Positions 33,082-42,719 are shown, numbered from the stretch's first letter. The stretch: 43,524 nt of DNA from JAYODZ01 sp965662735 (GCA_965662735.1 CBFIIU010000017.1:1-43524); one strand, 5' to 3'. Program-made: numbers and translations. Notes: generated by a model from the letters alone, not told the origin.

Positions 33082-34293
33082 TCATCTGATCCATGCGCTG
33101 GCAAGCGCCTGCGCGGCAATTCCCTCACCACGACCTGTGAAACCCAACCCCTCTGTGGTTGTTGCTTTGATGCTCACACAAGATTCCGGCAAGCCAACCA
33201 GTTCGGCGACACGGGCTCTCATTTGCGGCCGAAAAGGAGAAATTTTTGGCTTTTCGCAAATTAAGGTGATGTCAATATGGGTTAATTGGGCTTGATGCGC
33301 CGCTAATTGCTGCATCGCAAAGGCAACAAAATCGGCGGAATTTTGGTTTCGATGCGTCTCGTCGCTGGGGGGGAAATGCGCGCCAATATCATCGAGGGCG
33401 ATCAAGCCGAGCAGCGCATCGGTGAGTGCATGTAATCCGACATCGGCATCCGAATGACCGACCAATTCGAGCGCCCCTGGAATATGAACACCGCACAAGG
33501 TCAGGCCATTTGTGCCTGGGGCGAGCCTGTGGACATCAAAGCCGGATCCTGTTCTGGGGCTTGGTTGGTTAAGAGGATGCGTCATAAAATCTGCTTCATA
33601 GGTTAGTTTTATGTTTTCTGTGGGGCCGGTAATGGTTGCGATGCGGGCGCCTATTGCCTCCAGCAGGGCCGCATCATCTGTCGCTTGATATGATGTTGTC
33701 TCGGCGTGCTGATGGGCTGCAAGCAACTCGGAAAACCGGAAAATTTGGGGTGTTTGAGCGCATGCCAGCGTCTCGCGGGGGATCGTGCCAGTAATCAACT
33801 GACCCTCAATTTGCTTAACCGTGTCGGTCATCGGCCGCGTCGGGACGACACCGGACACTTCACCTGTGGCCAATGTTTGGCACAGCTCTTGGATCAGCGC
33901 ATCGCTGACAAATGGGCGGGCGGCGTCGTGAATGAGGATGTGGTCAATCTGCGGGGCGTCCGCGGATAAGGCGGTGAGGCCCGCTAAAACAGACGCCTGC
34001 CGCGTCGCGCCGCCGATGACCGGTGGGCGTAGTTTAGAGGTCAGCTCCGGAGCCAGTTCAGACAGGCTGGCATCATATAAATCGCGGTCATCGGCGTGAA
34101 TGACCACTTGAACCCGATCAATCGTCGCCTGGCTCAAAAAGCGATGAACGGTCTCGCTGAGCACGGTATGAGTAGGCGAGCCGCCGCCTGACAACGGTCG
34201 ATATTGCTTCGGCAGGCCGGCGCCGGCTCTTTCGCCACGGCCAGCGGCAACAATAATGGCGGCGGTAAAGGGGTGAGGGGTCTCAGCATTCAT
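33082..34293 (-). CDS. ispDF: Bifunctional IspD-IspF enzyme of the MEP pathway
   Basis: A 403-residue fusion. The N-terminal half (about 1-235) is MEP cytidylyltransferase, with the nucleotide-binding loop AAGRGERAGAGLPKQYRPL and HDAARPFV. The C-terminal half (about 245-403) is MECDP synthase, with FDVHRL (metal Asp/His), GHSDADVGLHALTDALLG, IGAHFPPSD and ATTTEGLGFTGRGEGIAA. It therefore catalyses two non-consecutive steps, either side of IspE. Such fusions are common in alphaproteobacteria. The upstream substrate comes from Dxr (1023-2195). Confidence 0.97.
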   Translation of the reverse strand: MNAETPHPFTAAIIVAAGRGERAGAGLPKQYRPLSGGGSPTHTVLSETVHRFLSQATIDRVQVVIHADDRDLYDASLSELAPELTSKLRPPVIGGATRQASVLAGLTALSADAPQIDHILIHDAARPFVSDALIQELCQTLATGEVSGVVPTRPMTDTVKQIEGQLITGTIPRETLACAQTPQIFRFSELLAAHQHAETTSYQATDDAALLEAIGARIATITGPTENIKLTYEADFMTHPLNQPSPRTGSGFDVHRLAPGTNGLTLCGVHIPGALELVGHSDADVGLHALTDALLGLIALDDIGAHFPPSDETHRNQNSADFVAFAMQQLAAHQAQLTHIDITLICEKPKISPFRPQMRARVAELVGLPESCVSIKATTTEGLGFTGRGEGIAAQALASAWIR

Positions 34294-34398
34294 TGCGCGA
34301 CTTTACAAAACCATGGTTGGAAATGCGATGAAAATAAGTTAGGTCAAGTGATATGTTTTTAGGCACAGTCATTATCGATGTGCAGAAATGGTAAAAAA

Positions 34399-35412
34399 AT
34401 GGGCATTCAAATCGGTCCCATCACATTGTCAGGCAAAGCCATTTTGGCGCCTATGTCGGGCGTAACCGATCTTGCATTTCGGCGTGCCGCGGCCTCGCTT
34501 GGGGCGAGCATGGTGGTGTCGGAAATGGTTGCAAGTGCTGAATTGGTGCGGCAAAGGCCTGATGTGGTTCGACGGGCTGAGGGCGCAGGCTTAAGCCCTT
34601 TTGTGATGCAGCTTGCGGGTCGCGATGCCTATTGGATGGGTGAAGGCGCGCGCATGGCTGAGGATGCGGGCGCAGACATGATCGACATAAATATGGGATG
34701 TCCGGCGCGGCAGGTGACGGGCGGTTATGCGGGGTCTGCGCTGATGCGCGATCTCGATCACGCGGCGCGGTTAATTGAGGCGACAATGGCCTCAACGTCG
34801 CGGCCTGTCAGTGTCAAAATGCGTTTGGGGTGGGATCATAATAGTCTTAACGCCGCCGAATTGGCTCGTCGCGCACAAGCATTGGGCGTCAAATTATTAA
34901 CCGTTCATGGCCGAACCCGGTGCCAATTTTACAAGGGGCAGGCGGATTGGGCGGCTGTTCGTCCTGTGGTCGAGGCGGTGTCCGTGCCGGTGATTGTGAA
35001 TGGAGATATTGCAAACGCCGAAGATGCTCGATCGGCCCTCAAGGCCTCTGGAGCATCCGCTGTGATGATCGGTCGCGCCGCATTGGGGCGGCCCTGGTTG
35101 CTGGGCGAGGTGAGGGCGCAGCTGGCGGGTGAGACGTGGCAAGAACCCAGCCTTCAAAAAATTTCCGAGATCATAGCGGCATGGTATGACGACACGATGC
35201 GGCTTTACGGTGTGCCCCTAGGGGTGAAAGTTGCGCGCAAACATCTTGCGGCGCTGATTGATCATCTCGCGGTCAACGAAGACGAAGCGCGCATGTGGCG
35301 TGGGCGCATTTGTCGGCTGGACGATCCGCGCGGCGTTTTGGCCGAGTTAAATCAGTTTTATGATCAGATCCCGGAAGCCGCTGATCATAGGGTTGCCGAG
35401 GTGGCCGCATGA
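34399..35412 (+). CDS. dusB: tRNA-dihydrouridine synthase (DusB/NifR3 family)
   Basis: A 337-residue FMN-dependent TIM-barrel enzyme that reduces uridines in tRNA D-loops. Motifs are LAPMSGVTDLAFRR, DINMGCPARQVTGGYAGSAL with the catalytic Cys, VKMRLGWDHN, TVHGRTRCQFYKG, and VIVNGDI with MIGRAALGRPWLLGE. Start is uncertain: ATG 34399 gives the typical MGIQIGPITLSGK N-terminus, ATG 34378 would add seven residues; neither has a strong ribosome-binding site. The stop overlaps ntrB by ATGA. The nifR3-ntrB-ntrC arrangement is a long-known alphaproteobacterial operon. Confidence 0.95.
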   Translation: MGIQIGPITLSGKAILAPMSGVTDLAFRRAAASLGASMVVSEMVASAELVRQRPDVVRRAEGAGLSPFVMQLAGRDAYWMGEGARMAEDAGADMIDINMGCPARQVTGGYAGSALMRDLDHAARLIEATMASTSRPVSVKMRLGWDHNSLNAAELARRAQALGVKLLTVHGRTRCQFYKGQADWAAVRPVVEAVSVPVIVNGDIANAEDARSALKASGASAVMIGRAALGRPWLLGEVRAQLAGETWQEPSLQKISEIIAAWYDDTMRLYGVPLGVKVARKHLAALIDHLAVNEDEARMWRGRICRLDDPRGVLAELNQFYDQIPEAADHRVAEVAA

Positions 35413-36563
35413 ACACCGCCGCGCAAATTTTATCGGCGATGCCGAATGCACTGATTGTAATCAATCAAAGTCGCCAAATCGCTTTCGCAAATGTGGCTGC
35501 AGAAGAGTTTTTCGGAACCAGCCTGGAGGTCATGCGTCGCCGTCCTTTGAACATGATCATTCCGCCCAGCAGTCCGGTGATTGGTTTGATTGATCGGTGT
35601 TTGACGGAGGCGATCGGGTTTCATGAATATGACATTGATTTATCCGTGCGATCGGGCGGCGGCAATCGGATTGTCGATCTTCAGGTGGCCCCCATGGCGA
35701 CGGCTGATACGCATCATGTGGTGCTGGTGATCCAGCCCCGCGCGATTGCTAATACCATTGACCGTCAACTCGTGCATCGGGATGCGGCGCGCTCTGTACG
35801 TGCGATGTCGGCCATGTTGGCGCATGAGATTAAGAATCCGCTCTCAGGGATCCGTGGCGCCGCGCAATTGCTTGAGCAGGATCTGCCGGCAGAATCGATC
35901 GAATTAACGCAGTTAATTTGTTCAGAGACCGCACGGATTGCGGCTCTCGTCGATCGGTTTGAGATTTTTTCAGATGCTCCCCCAGCCTTCACCAAGCCCG
36001 TCAATGTGCACTCGGTTCTTGACCATGTTCGGCGGCTGGCACAGTCGGGATTTGCACACTCTATTCGTATTATCGAGGACTACGATCCCTCCTTGCCAGA
36101 TGTGATTGGCGATCAAGATATGTTGACGCAGGTTTTTCTTAACTTGGTGAAAAATGCTGCGGAAGCCTTGGAAGATATTCCCAATCCAGAAATTCGTCTG
36201 GCGTCAGCCTTTCGTCCCGGCGTCCGCCTGTCCTTGCCCGGTCGCACACGTCGGGTGAGCCTGCCTCTCGAATTTAGCATCACGGATAATGGTGCTGGCG
36301 TTCCAGAGCATTTGCAAAATCATCTCTTCGATCCCTTTGTCACCACTAAAAGCTCGGGCTCGGGCCTCGGCTTGGCTCTGGTCGCAAAAATTATTGGAGA
36401 TCACGGCGGGGTTGTCGAGTTCACGAGTCAGCCGGGGCGGACAAGTTTTCGTGTCTTATTGCCAATGGCTCCCGAGGAGAAAATCCTCTCGCAAGAGGAT
36501 GGCGCTTCCACCCGTTCGACGTCCACCGATTGGGAACGGCATAATCAAGAGGAAATGTTATGA
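35409..36563 (+). CDS. ntrB: Nitrogen-regulation sensor histidine kinase NtrB
   Basis: A 384-residue cytosolic kinase/phosphatase for NtrC. An N-terminal PAS domain (about 1-110, with ALIVINQSRQIAFANVAAEE) is followed by the dimerisation domain with the phospho-accepting His139 in AMLAHEIKNPLSGIRGA. The ATPase domain has N-box QVFLNLVKNAAEAL, ITDNGAGVP (G1) and FVTTKSSGSGLGLALV (G2). There is no membrane segment. NtrB reads nitrogen status through PII proteins. It overlaps dusB and ntrC by ATGA at both ends, so the three are one translational unit. Confidence 0.95.
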   Translation: MNTAAQILSAMPNALIVINQSRQIAFANVAAEEFFGTSLEVMRRRPLNMIIPPSSPVIGLIDRCLTEAIGFHEYDIDLSVRSGGGNRIVDLQVAPMATADTHHVVLVIQPRAIANTIDRQLVHRDAARSVRAMSAMLAHEIKNPLSGIRGAAQLLEQDLPAESIELTQLICSETARIAALVDRFEIFSDAPPAFTKPVNVHSVLDHVRRLAQSGFAHSIRIIEDYDPSLPDVIGDQDMLTQVFLNLVKNAAEALEDIPNPEIRLASAFRPGVRLSLPGRTRRVSLPLEFSITDNGAGVPEHLQNHLFDPFVTTKSSGSGLGLALVAKIIGDHGGVVEFTSQPGRTSFRVLLPMAPEEKILSQEDGASTRSTSTDWERHNQEEML

Positions 36564-38029
36564 AAGAGGATGCCCCAAAAGGTCGTGTGTTGATTGCCGA
36601 TGATGACCGAGCTATTCGGACTGTTTTATCTCAAGCCCTCGGGCGTGTTGGATATGATGTACGAAGCACCGGATTGGCGGGCACCTTATGGGAGTGGGCG
36701 AGCTCAGGCGATGGCGATGTGGTGATCACCGATGTCATGATGCCCGATCAAAATACGTTTGACTTGATCCCGCGCATTCAACGCATTCGCCCTGATCTGC
36801 CGATCATTGTCATCAGTGCCCAAAATACGCTCACCACGGCCATTACGGCGGCGGAACGTGGTGCCTTTGAATATCTCCCCAAGCCGTTCGACCTCAATGA
36901 AGTGGTGGGGGTGGTCAATCGCGCCATGGCAATGCCAAAGGGCAGCCATTCGGGCGAGGATAAACGCGCGGTTGATGATACCTTGCCGCTGATCGGTCGA
37001 TCACCTGCGATGCAGGAAATTTATCGATCGGTGGCGCGGCTGACGCAAAATGATCTATCGGTTCTCATTTCCGGCGAAAGTGGTACGGGCAAGGAATTAG
37101 TGGCTCGGGCCCTTCACGATTATGGGCTGCGGAAAAATGGTCAGTTTATCGCCATTAATATGGCGGCTATTCCCCGCGAGCTGGTGGAGAGCGAGTTATT
37201 TGGTCATGAAAAAGGTGCTTTTACGGGGGCGGTGCAGCGGCAAATGGGGCGCTTTGCCCAAGCCGAGGGGGGCACCTTATTTCTCGATGAAATAGGCGAT
37301 ATGCCCATGGAGGCGCAGACGCGCTTATTGCGGGTTCTCCAAGAGGGCGAGTTCACCCCGGTGGGCGGTCGATTGTCGATTAAAACCAATGTTCGCATCA
37401 TTGCCGCGACCCACCAAGATTTGCGTCGATTAATTGAGATGGGGCAGTTCCGTGAGGATTTGTTTTTCCGTTTAAATGTGGTTCCGATGCGGCTCCCTCC
37501 CTTACGAGAGCGCCGGGAAGATATTCCAGATTTGGTCCGCCATTTCACCGCCAATGGGCGTGAACAAGGCTTGGGGGATAAGTCATACACCACAGAGGCG
37601 TTGGATCTATTAAAGACCCATAATTGGCCTGGTAATGTGCGTGAGCTTGAAAATCTTGTTCGACGGATTGCCGCTTTACACACTGAGGAATTAATCGGTG
37701 TCGATGTTATTCGGCAAGAACTCATCGACCTCAAACAGGCCGATCCTATCGAGAATTTCTCAGAGCAAACGATGGCCGAGAGTGTTGCGCGCCATCTCAA
37801 ACGTTATTTTGATCGGCATGAAAATGAGTTGCCCCCCAATGGTCTGTATCATCGGGTGTTGCCGCAGCTTGAAATTCCTCTGATTGAGCTGGTTCTCGAG
37901 GCCACACGGGGAAATCAGATCCGCGCCGCAGAGCTTTTGGGGTTGAACCGAAACACCTTGCGCAAGAAGATCAAGGAGCATGGCATTTTGGTTCAGCGGA
38001 ATGTCGCGCGAGACAAAAACAATTATTAG
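36560..38029 (+). CDS. ntrC: Nitrogen-regulation response regulator NtrC
   Basis: A 489-residue sigma-54 activator. The receiver domain has the acidic pocket ADDD, phospho-acceptor Asp58 in VITDVMMPD and the conserved Lys in LPKPF. The AAA+ domain has Walker A GESGTGKE (172-179), the sigma-54-contacting loop GAFTGA (219-224) and Walker B GGTLFLDEIGD. The C-terminal Fis-type helix-turn-helix is in RAAELLGLNRNTLRKKIKE. It should activate nitrogen-assimilation promoters through RpoN. The usual next genes ntrY-ntrX are not found downstream. Confidence 0.96.
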   Translation: MKEDAPKGRVLIADDDRAIRTVLSQALGRVGYDVRSTGLAGTLWEWASSGDGDVVITDVMMPDQNTFDLIPRIQRIRPDLPIIVISAQNTLTTAITAAERGAFEYLPKPFDLNEVVGVVNRAMAMPKGSHSGEDKRAVDDTLPLIGRSPAMQEIYRSVARLTQNDLSVLISGESGTGKELVARALHDYGLRKNGQFIAINMAAIPRELVESELFGHEKGAFTGAVQRQMGRFAQAEGGTLFLDEIGDMPMEAQTRLLRVLQEGEFTPVGGRLSIKTNVRIIAATHQDLRRLIEMGQFREDLFFRLNVVPMRLPPLRERREDIPDLVRHFTANGREQGLGDKSYTTEALDLLKTHNWPGNVRELENLVRRIAALHTEELIGVDVIRQELIDLKQADPIENFSEQTMAESVARHLKRYFDRHENELPPNGLYHRVLPQLEIPLIELVLEATRGNQIRAAELLGLNRNTLRKKIKEHGILVQRNVARDKNNY

Positions 38030-38096
38030 TTCTAGGATTACGTCACGCGATTTCTTTTCTTGATATCGCAGCATCTGATTAACTTGGGAGGACGAG

Positions 38097-39230
38097 ATGG
38101 GAAAAGGGCCATTACACGGTGTAAAAATTGTTGAATTTGCGGGCATTGGACCGGGGCCCTTTTGTGCCATGCTGTTGTCGGATATGGGAGCCGACGTCAT
38201 TCGCATTGATCGAAAAGGGGCAGGGCCTGGCGCCGGCGCCAATGATGTGACCTCTCGGGGCCGGCGCTCGGTTGCGGTAGATCTTAAAAACCCCGATGCC
38301 GTTGAGGCCGTTTTAAAGCTGATTGATACCGCCGATATTGTTCAAGAGGGGTTTCGCCCGGGCGTGATGGAACGCTTGGGCCTGGGCCCTGATGTCTGCC
38401 TCGCGCGCAATCCAAAATTGGTTTATGGCCGCATGACCGGCTGGGGGCAAACCGGCCCCTATGCGCAAGCCGCGGGTCATGACATTAACTATATCGCGCT
38501 TACCGGCGCGCTGGCGGCCATTGGGGGTGCAGATAAACCTGTTCCCCCTCTAAATCTTGTTGGCGATTTTGGCGGCGGAGCCCTGTATTTGGCGATGGGC
38601 ATTTGTGCGGCTTTGTTCGAAGCCCAGCGGAGCGGCAAGGGGCAAGTCATCGACTGTGCGATGACCGATGGGGCGACCTCGCTCATGTCCATGTTTTTTG
38701 GGATGCACAGCTCAGGCATTTGGACCCTCGACCGAAACAATAATATGCTCGATGGCGGCGCACATTTTTACGATGTGTATGAAACGAGCGACGGAAAATT
38801 TGTGTCGATTGGATCTATCGAGCCACAATTTTATGCCTTGCTGCGCCAGAAAACCGGCCTTGATGCTGATCCCGAATTTGACAAGCAGCATGACCGCAAA
38901 CAATGGCCAGTTTTAAAAGAGAAGTTGGCTGCGGTAATCAAAACGAAAACACGCGACGAATGGGATACGCTAATGGCGGAAACGGATGTGTGCTATGCAC
39001 CCGTTCTGGATATGGTTGAAGCGGCGACGCATCCGCATAATGCCGCACGCCAGACCATCACCACCGCCTTTGGGATAACACAGCCGAATGTTGCGCCACG
39101 GTTCAGCGGCACTCCGAGCGAAATTCAGGGGCCGCCACCAGAAGTGGGCGCGCATACCGAGACGGCGATGGCCGATTGGGGCATCAGCGCGTCCGACATT
39201 GCGGCGTTGCGGGCATCTGGAGCGATCTAG
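38097..39230 (+). CDS. CaiB/BaiF family CoA enzyme, alpha-methylacyl-CoA racemase-like
   Basis: A 377-residue family III CoA-transferase fold protein. The N-terminal LHGVKIVEFAGIGPGPFCAM and DMGADVIRI are family signatures. The catalytic pair known for alpha-methylacyl-CoA racemases is visible: His in AAGHDINYIALTG and Asp in NLVGDFGGGALYLA. This favours a racemase acting on 2-methyl-branched acyl-CoAs over a CoA transferase. Substrate cannot be read from sequence. ATG 38097 has GGGAGG ten bases upstream. It lies 67 bp after ntrC on the same strand, an unusual neighbour for the ntr operon, and may have its own promoter. Confidence 0.88.
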   Translation: MGKGPLHGVKIVEFAGIGPGPFCAMLLSDMGADVIRIDRKGAGPGAGANDVTSRGRRSVAVDLKNPDAVEAVLKLIDTADIVQEGFRPGVMERLGLGPDVCLARNPKLVYGRMTGWGQTGPYAQAAGHDINYIALTGALAAIGGADKPVPPLNLVGDFGGGALYLAMGICAALFEAQRSGKGQVIDCAMTDGATSLMSMFFGMHSSGIWTLDRNNNMLDGGAHFYDVYETSDGKFVSIGSIEPQFYALLRQKTGLDADPEFDKQHDRKQWPVLKEKLAAVIKTKTRDEWDTLMAETDVCYAPVLDMVEAATHPHNAARQTITTAFGITQPNVAPRFSGTPSEIQGPPPEVGAHTETAMADWGISASDIAALRASGAI

Positions 39231-39247
39231 TTAGACCCGAATAGATA

Positions 39248-39264
39248 CGTCGTCAGCGCCGACG
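39248..39264. terminator. Possible weak hairpin between convergent genes
   Basis: A 5-bp stem CGTCG/CGACG with a seven-base loop lies in the 43-bp gap between the racemase-like gene and the solute-binding protein gene. Neither side has a clear T tract. It is listed because some transcription end is expected here. Confidence 0.2.
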
Positions 39265-39273
39265 GCAGCTCTC

Positions 39274-41091
39274 TTAGTTAAGGGGGCTGGCCCACCAGCT
39301 ATCAAGTTGTGGCCCATAAAGGGGGGTTGTTCTGGGGCGCTCGAGGGTGTGCCAATAGGCAACCCAAGCAGTGTCTGCATGGAACAAGGGGATCACATAG
39401 TGGCCGGCCATTAAATGGCGATCGAGCGTTTGCGCCGCCTCGATGAAACTTTGCGATGTGGTCGCGTTGGTGAGCGCGCTTATGGCGGCATCAATATCAG
39501 GCGATCGAATGCCCGCATAATTGCGACTACCCGGCGTGTTTGCGGCCTGCGACGACCAATAGTAATTTTGCTCATTACCAGGTGATAAGGACGCGTAATA
39601 ATCATAGACGATCATGTCAAAATCATAATTTTGGATGCGCCGTTGATATTGAGCGGCATCCACAAGGCGCACGGAACACTCAATGCCCAATTGCGCCAAC
39701 ATATGCTGATAGGCCAGGGCGAGGCGTTCGTGATCGCGTCGCTGAACGAGAATTTCGAATGTCAAAGCGGCGCCGGTTTTCGTGTTGACCATCTTGCTAT
39801 CTTGCAGCCGATAGCCAGCCGCCTTCATCAAATCGAGGGCGATCCGCCGCTGGGCGCGATCGCGACCCGAGCCATCGCTTTCGGGCGCGGTGTACACATC
39901 TTGTGCGGTGCTGGCCTGGCCACTTAATTGAGTTCCGCCAAAATAACTCTGGGTTCTGCGATAGACCCCGCCGAATAGTTTTTCATTGATCCAATTGAAA
40001 TCGAACAAATGATCCAGCGCGGCGCGCACCCGAATGTCGGAAAACTGCTCTTGGCGGGTATTAAAAACAAAGGCGTTAAGACCGGTTGGGGTTCCTATTG
40101 GCAGGGCCTCTTTAATGACCCGACCATCCATCAGGGCTGGGAAATCATATCCTGTTAGCCAACGGGTTGGATTGGTCTCTCTCCAAAAATCGATCTCGCC
40201 GGCCTTGAAGGCCTCAAAAGCACTATTTTCGTCGCGAAAATAATCATGTTGAATGATATCGAAATTATAGCGATTGCGGTTCAAGGGGTTAGACCACCCC
40301 CAATAGCTGGGATTGCGCTTGAACACAATTTGCCGTCCGGCATCAACGTGATCAACGAGATAGGGGCCAGAGCCCAATGGCACATCAAGCGACGAACTTT
40401 GAATATCAAATTGTTCGTAATGATGTTTCGGTAAAATCGGCATCAGGCCGACAATCAACGGTAGCTCGCGATCATAAGGAGGACCCTTGAAATGAAAGGT
40501 GAGATCGCGCGGGCCGGAAATATCAATGCGGTCAACTTGGCTATAAAAAGCGCGATGATTGGGGCGCCCGCGGTCGCGCAACACCTGCCAGCTGAATTTC
40601 ACATCATCGGCTGTAATTTGTGTCCCGTCTGAAAACTGGGCATTTGCGCGCAGTCGGATTTGCATTCGGTCGCGTTGTTCCGAGACAGCCACTTGTTCGG
40701 CGAGCAAGCCATAAAGAGAGAAGGGCTCGTCCATCGACCGTCCCAACAGGCTCTCGAACACGAGTTCGCGTATATCATAGGCTGGTGTGCCTCGAATGGT
40801 GAACGGATTTAAATTATCAAAGCTTCCAATTTTCGCATCGCGCAATCGCCCGCCCGGTTGAGCCGTGCGATCGCTATAGGGCAAACGCTCAAAGTTTTCA
40901 GATAAGGCGGGTGCGCCCAGCATGCTGATGCCATGCGTGACACGCCGAGCTGGATCGGCCCATGCCGCCGAAACAAAAGCGGTAAGGAAAAATAAGCCCA
41001 AACTATAAAGAAGTGGTTTTAAACCGTATGACACGGAGCCAAGATGCCCAAGGGGTGCGCGGCGTGTTCGAGGTGGTAATCGACTAGACAT
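39274..41091 (-). CDS. ABC transporter substrate-binding protein, family 5 (YejA-like)
   Basis: A 605-residue exported solute-binding protein. The N-terminus has a basic stretch and a signal peptide (LYSLGLFFLTAFVSAAWA). The mature part has the family 5 fold: FDNLNPFTIRGTPAYDIREL, LRANAQFSDGTQITADDVKFSW and a long C-terminal lobe with YYWSSQ. Length and motifs resemble YejA-type proteins, which bind peptides or peptide-like compounds for Yej-type importers. No permease or ATPase gene is adjacent, so it is an orphan or its partners lie elsewhere. ATG 41091 is seven bases from the preceding stop. A GTG 19 codons in would give a more conventional signal peptide. Confidence 0.85.
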   Translation of the reverse strand: MSSRLPPRTRRAPLGHLGSVSYGLKPLLYSLGLFFLTAFVSAAWADPARRVTHGISMLGAPALSENFERLPYSDRTAQPGGRLRDAKIGSFDNLNPFTIRGTPAYDIRELVFESLLGRSMDEPFSLYGLLAEQVAVSEQRDRMQIRLRANAQFSDGTQITADDVKFSWQVLRDRGRPNHRAFYSQVDRIDISGPRDLTFHFKGPPYDRELPLIVGLMPILPKHHYEQFDIQSSSLDVPLGSGPYLVDHVDAGRQIVFKRNPSYWGWSNPLNRNRYNFDIIQHDYFRDENSAFEAFKAGEIDFWRETNPTRWLTGYDFPALMDGRVIKEALPIGTPTGLNAFVFNTRQEQFSDIRVRAALDHLFDFNWINEKLFGGVYRRTQSYFGGTQLSGQASTAQDVYTAPESDGSGRDRAQRRIALDLMKAAGYRLQDSKMVNTKTGAALTFEILVQRRDHERLALAYQHMLAQLGIECSVRLVDAAQYQRRIQNYDFDMIVYDYYASLSPGNEQNYYWSSQAANTPGSRNYAGIRSPDIDAAISALTNATTSQSFIEAAQTLDRHLMAGHYVIPLFHADTAWVAYWHTLERPRTTPLYGPQLDSWWASPLN

Positions 41092-41097
41092 GCCGCA

Positions 41098-41823
41098 TTA
41101 TAACGAGTTATCCGGCCACAGCATACTGCGGATCCACCGTGAAAAACTATTCTCTTTGTGCTGTAAATACTTAATATATTTCATTGTTTTCTTATATTTT
41201 ACGGGGTCGGCGAACATCGATGCGCGGGTGCGTCGCGGCTTTTTGGGATCTAATTTGCTGATCAGTTTGGCAGGGTTTCCGCCAATAATTGAATTGGCAG
41301 GAAATGACTTTGTGACGACGGCGCCAGCGGCAACAATGGTATTTTTTCCAAGTCGAACACCTTTGAGCACCTTAGCGCCTTGCCCCAGCCAGACATTATC
41401 TTCAAGAATAATCGGCGCCGTTTTCCCCGGTGACGCCACTCGATCATAGAGATCATGCCAGTCGGCATCACTGACATAACAATGGCTCGCCATCATTACA
41501 TTATCCCCAATATGAATATTTTCTGCACTGGTGATGTGAACACCGGGCGAGAGCAAAACATGATTGCCGATCTTCAAGTGGCCGTGCTCGCCCGTTTGGT
41601 TCGGCCATGTGCATAAGCGGGTCATGGTGCCGCGCGCGGTTGAGATATGAACATAATCCCCGATCGAAATATTTGGCCCAAATAATTCGAGATTGCGCGG
41701 GCCGATAATCTCTATCCCGTCGCCAAATTCCTCGCATTGGGGGCGGATGAAATGATGACCATACCACTGTGCCCAGAATTCATGCCACCGACGGACGAGC
41801 AAAGGCCGGTGATCACGTCGCAT
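41098..41823 (-). CDS. Left-handed beta-helix acyltransferase (sugar O-acetyltransferase-like)
   Basis: A 241-residue hexapeptide-repeat acyltransferase. An N-terminal helical part (RRWHEFWAQWYGHHFIRPQC) precedes beta-helix coils such as LKIGNHVLLSPGVHITS, NIHIGDNVMMASHCYVSDADWHD and the C-terminal VWLGQGAKVLKGV with IIGGNPAKLI. The conserved SHCYVSDADWHD resembles the acceptor loop of the maltose/galactoside acetyltransferase group. A basic tail follows. The acceptor is unknown. I start at ATG 41823, overlapping the upstream gene by 11 bp; a longer frame to 41946 would overlap it by 134 bp. It sits between a cysteine hydrolase and a solute-binding protein. Confidence 0.8.
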   Translation of the reverse strand: MRRDHRPLLVRRWHEFWAQWYGHHFIRPQCEEFGDGIEIIGPRNLELFGPNISIGDYVHISTARGTMTRLCTWPNQTGEHGHLKIGNHVLLSPGVHITSAENIHIGDNVMMASHCYVSDADWHDLYDRVASPGKTAPIILEDNVWLGQGAKVLKGVRLGKNTIVAAGAVVTKSFPANSIIGGNPAKLISKLDPKKPRRTRASMFADPVKYKKTMKYIKYLQHKENSFSRWIRSMLWPDNSL

Positions 41824-42682
41824 GGTTTGATTGTCGCGATGCCGGTTTAGACGTGTGTTTCGATTTGGGTAAAGATTTTGCGTTAGGCCGTTCGCTATCA
41901 TGGCGCGGTTTGCTCTCGCTCTGAGCAGGTTTTGCGTCTTCCTCATCGGTCGACCATGTAAAACTTTTATAGTCGGGACGTCGCTCGATGGTGGGTTTTA
42001 CAACACTAAAATAGGGCGACAAATCGAAGTCGCGCGGTGTGTATAATGAATGATGTCGAATATGCATCACCTCAAGCCGGTTCTCGCGCGTGATGTGAGG
42101 TAAAATCGGATACTGGACCGATTGAAATGCCCGCGCGATCAGCGTCGAGCAAATTGCCCGCGAGGGCTCGCCCGAGCCCAGCGCAATCATTTTGCGGCGC
42201 CAGCTCACCGGGACGGGAGGTTGCGGAAGGAGATAGCGGGCCAAATCAATGACATTGCGCAGGTCATAAGATGTTCCCAATGCGCCGATCATATATTGGA
42301 TAACGGTATCCCGATCTTCGGGGGTAATGAGGGCGGGTCGGCAAATGCGTGTGTTGAAGCCGATATATTTTGTTAAAGAGACCGCGATCGTTCCATCCTC
42401 GACATCGGCCTCAATGAGCGCGGCCTCATGACCAAACGCATCTTTTAAACCAGCCTCGCGCCCGACATAAAAAGCAGCATGCGACCATGTCGATTGAGTC
42501 AGATATTTAATCGCGGTCGAGATGCGCTGATTTCCCTCGACCAGCAAAACATCCCCCGGCTGTAAACAATTCTCGAGTTCGTGAAGGGGTAAAAACTGAT
42601 AGGGACGATAATTGAGAATGGGTTTCTCAATATACCGAATGATCATTTGGCTGAAAAACCGCTTAATTGATGACATAACCAT
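41813..42682 (-). CDS. YiiX/YebB-like NlpC/P60-type cysteine hydrolase
   Basis: A 289-residue protein of the permuted papain-like (YiiX/YebB, DUF830) family, often labelled lipo-like in alphaproteobacteria. Catalytic candidates are His68 in QSTWSHAAFYVG and Cys178 in SRAICSTLIARAF, the reversed His-then-Cys order of this permuted fold. LQPGDVLLVEGNQRIS precedes the His, as usual. Relatives are thought to act on amide or ester bonds in cell-wall or lipid substrates; the real substrate is unknown. The last 60 or so residues are Lys/Ser/Pro-rich and probably disordered. ATG 42682 or ATG 42676 starts it; neither has a clear ribosome-binding site. Confidence 0.82.
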   Translation of the reverse strand: MVMSSIKRFFSQMIIRYIEKPILNYRPYQFLPLHELENCLQPGDVLLVEGNQRISTAIKYLTQSTWSHAAFYVGREAGLKDAFGHEAALIEADVEDGTIAVSLTKYIGFNTRICRPALITPEDRDTVIQYMIGALGTSYDLRNVIDLARYLLPQPPVPVSWRRKMIALGSGEPSRAICSTLIARAFQSVQYPILPHITRENRLEVMHIRHHSLYTPRDFDLSPYFSVVKPTIERRPDYKSFTWSTDEEDAKPAQSESKPRHDSERPNAKSLPKSKHTSKPASRQSNHAT

Positions 42683-42719
42683 AAACTGTACGAACCGGTC
42701 TGGGGAAGAAAACCCCGCT

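Noticed and set aside
33082..34293. Fusion of two MEP-pathway enzymes as a novelty
   Set aside because: The IspDF fusion is well established in alphaproteobacteria and is not new.
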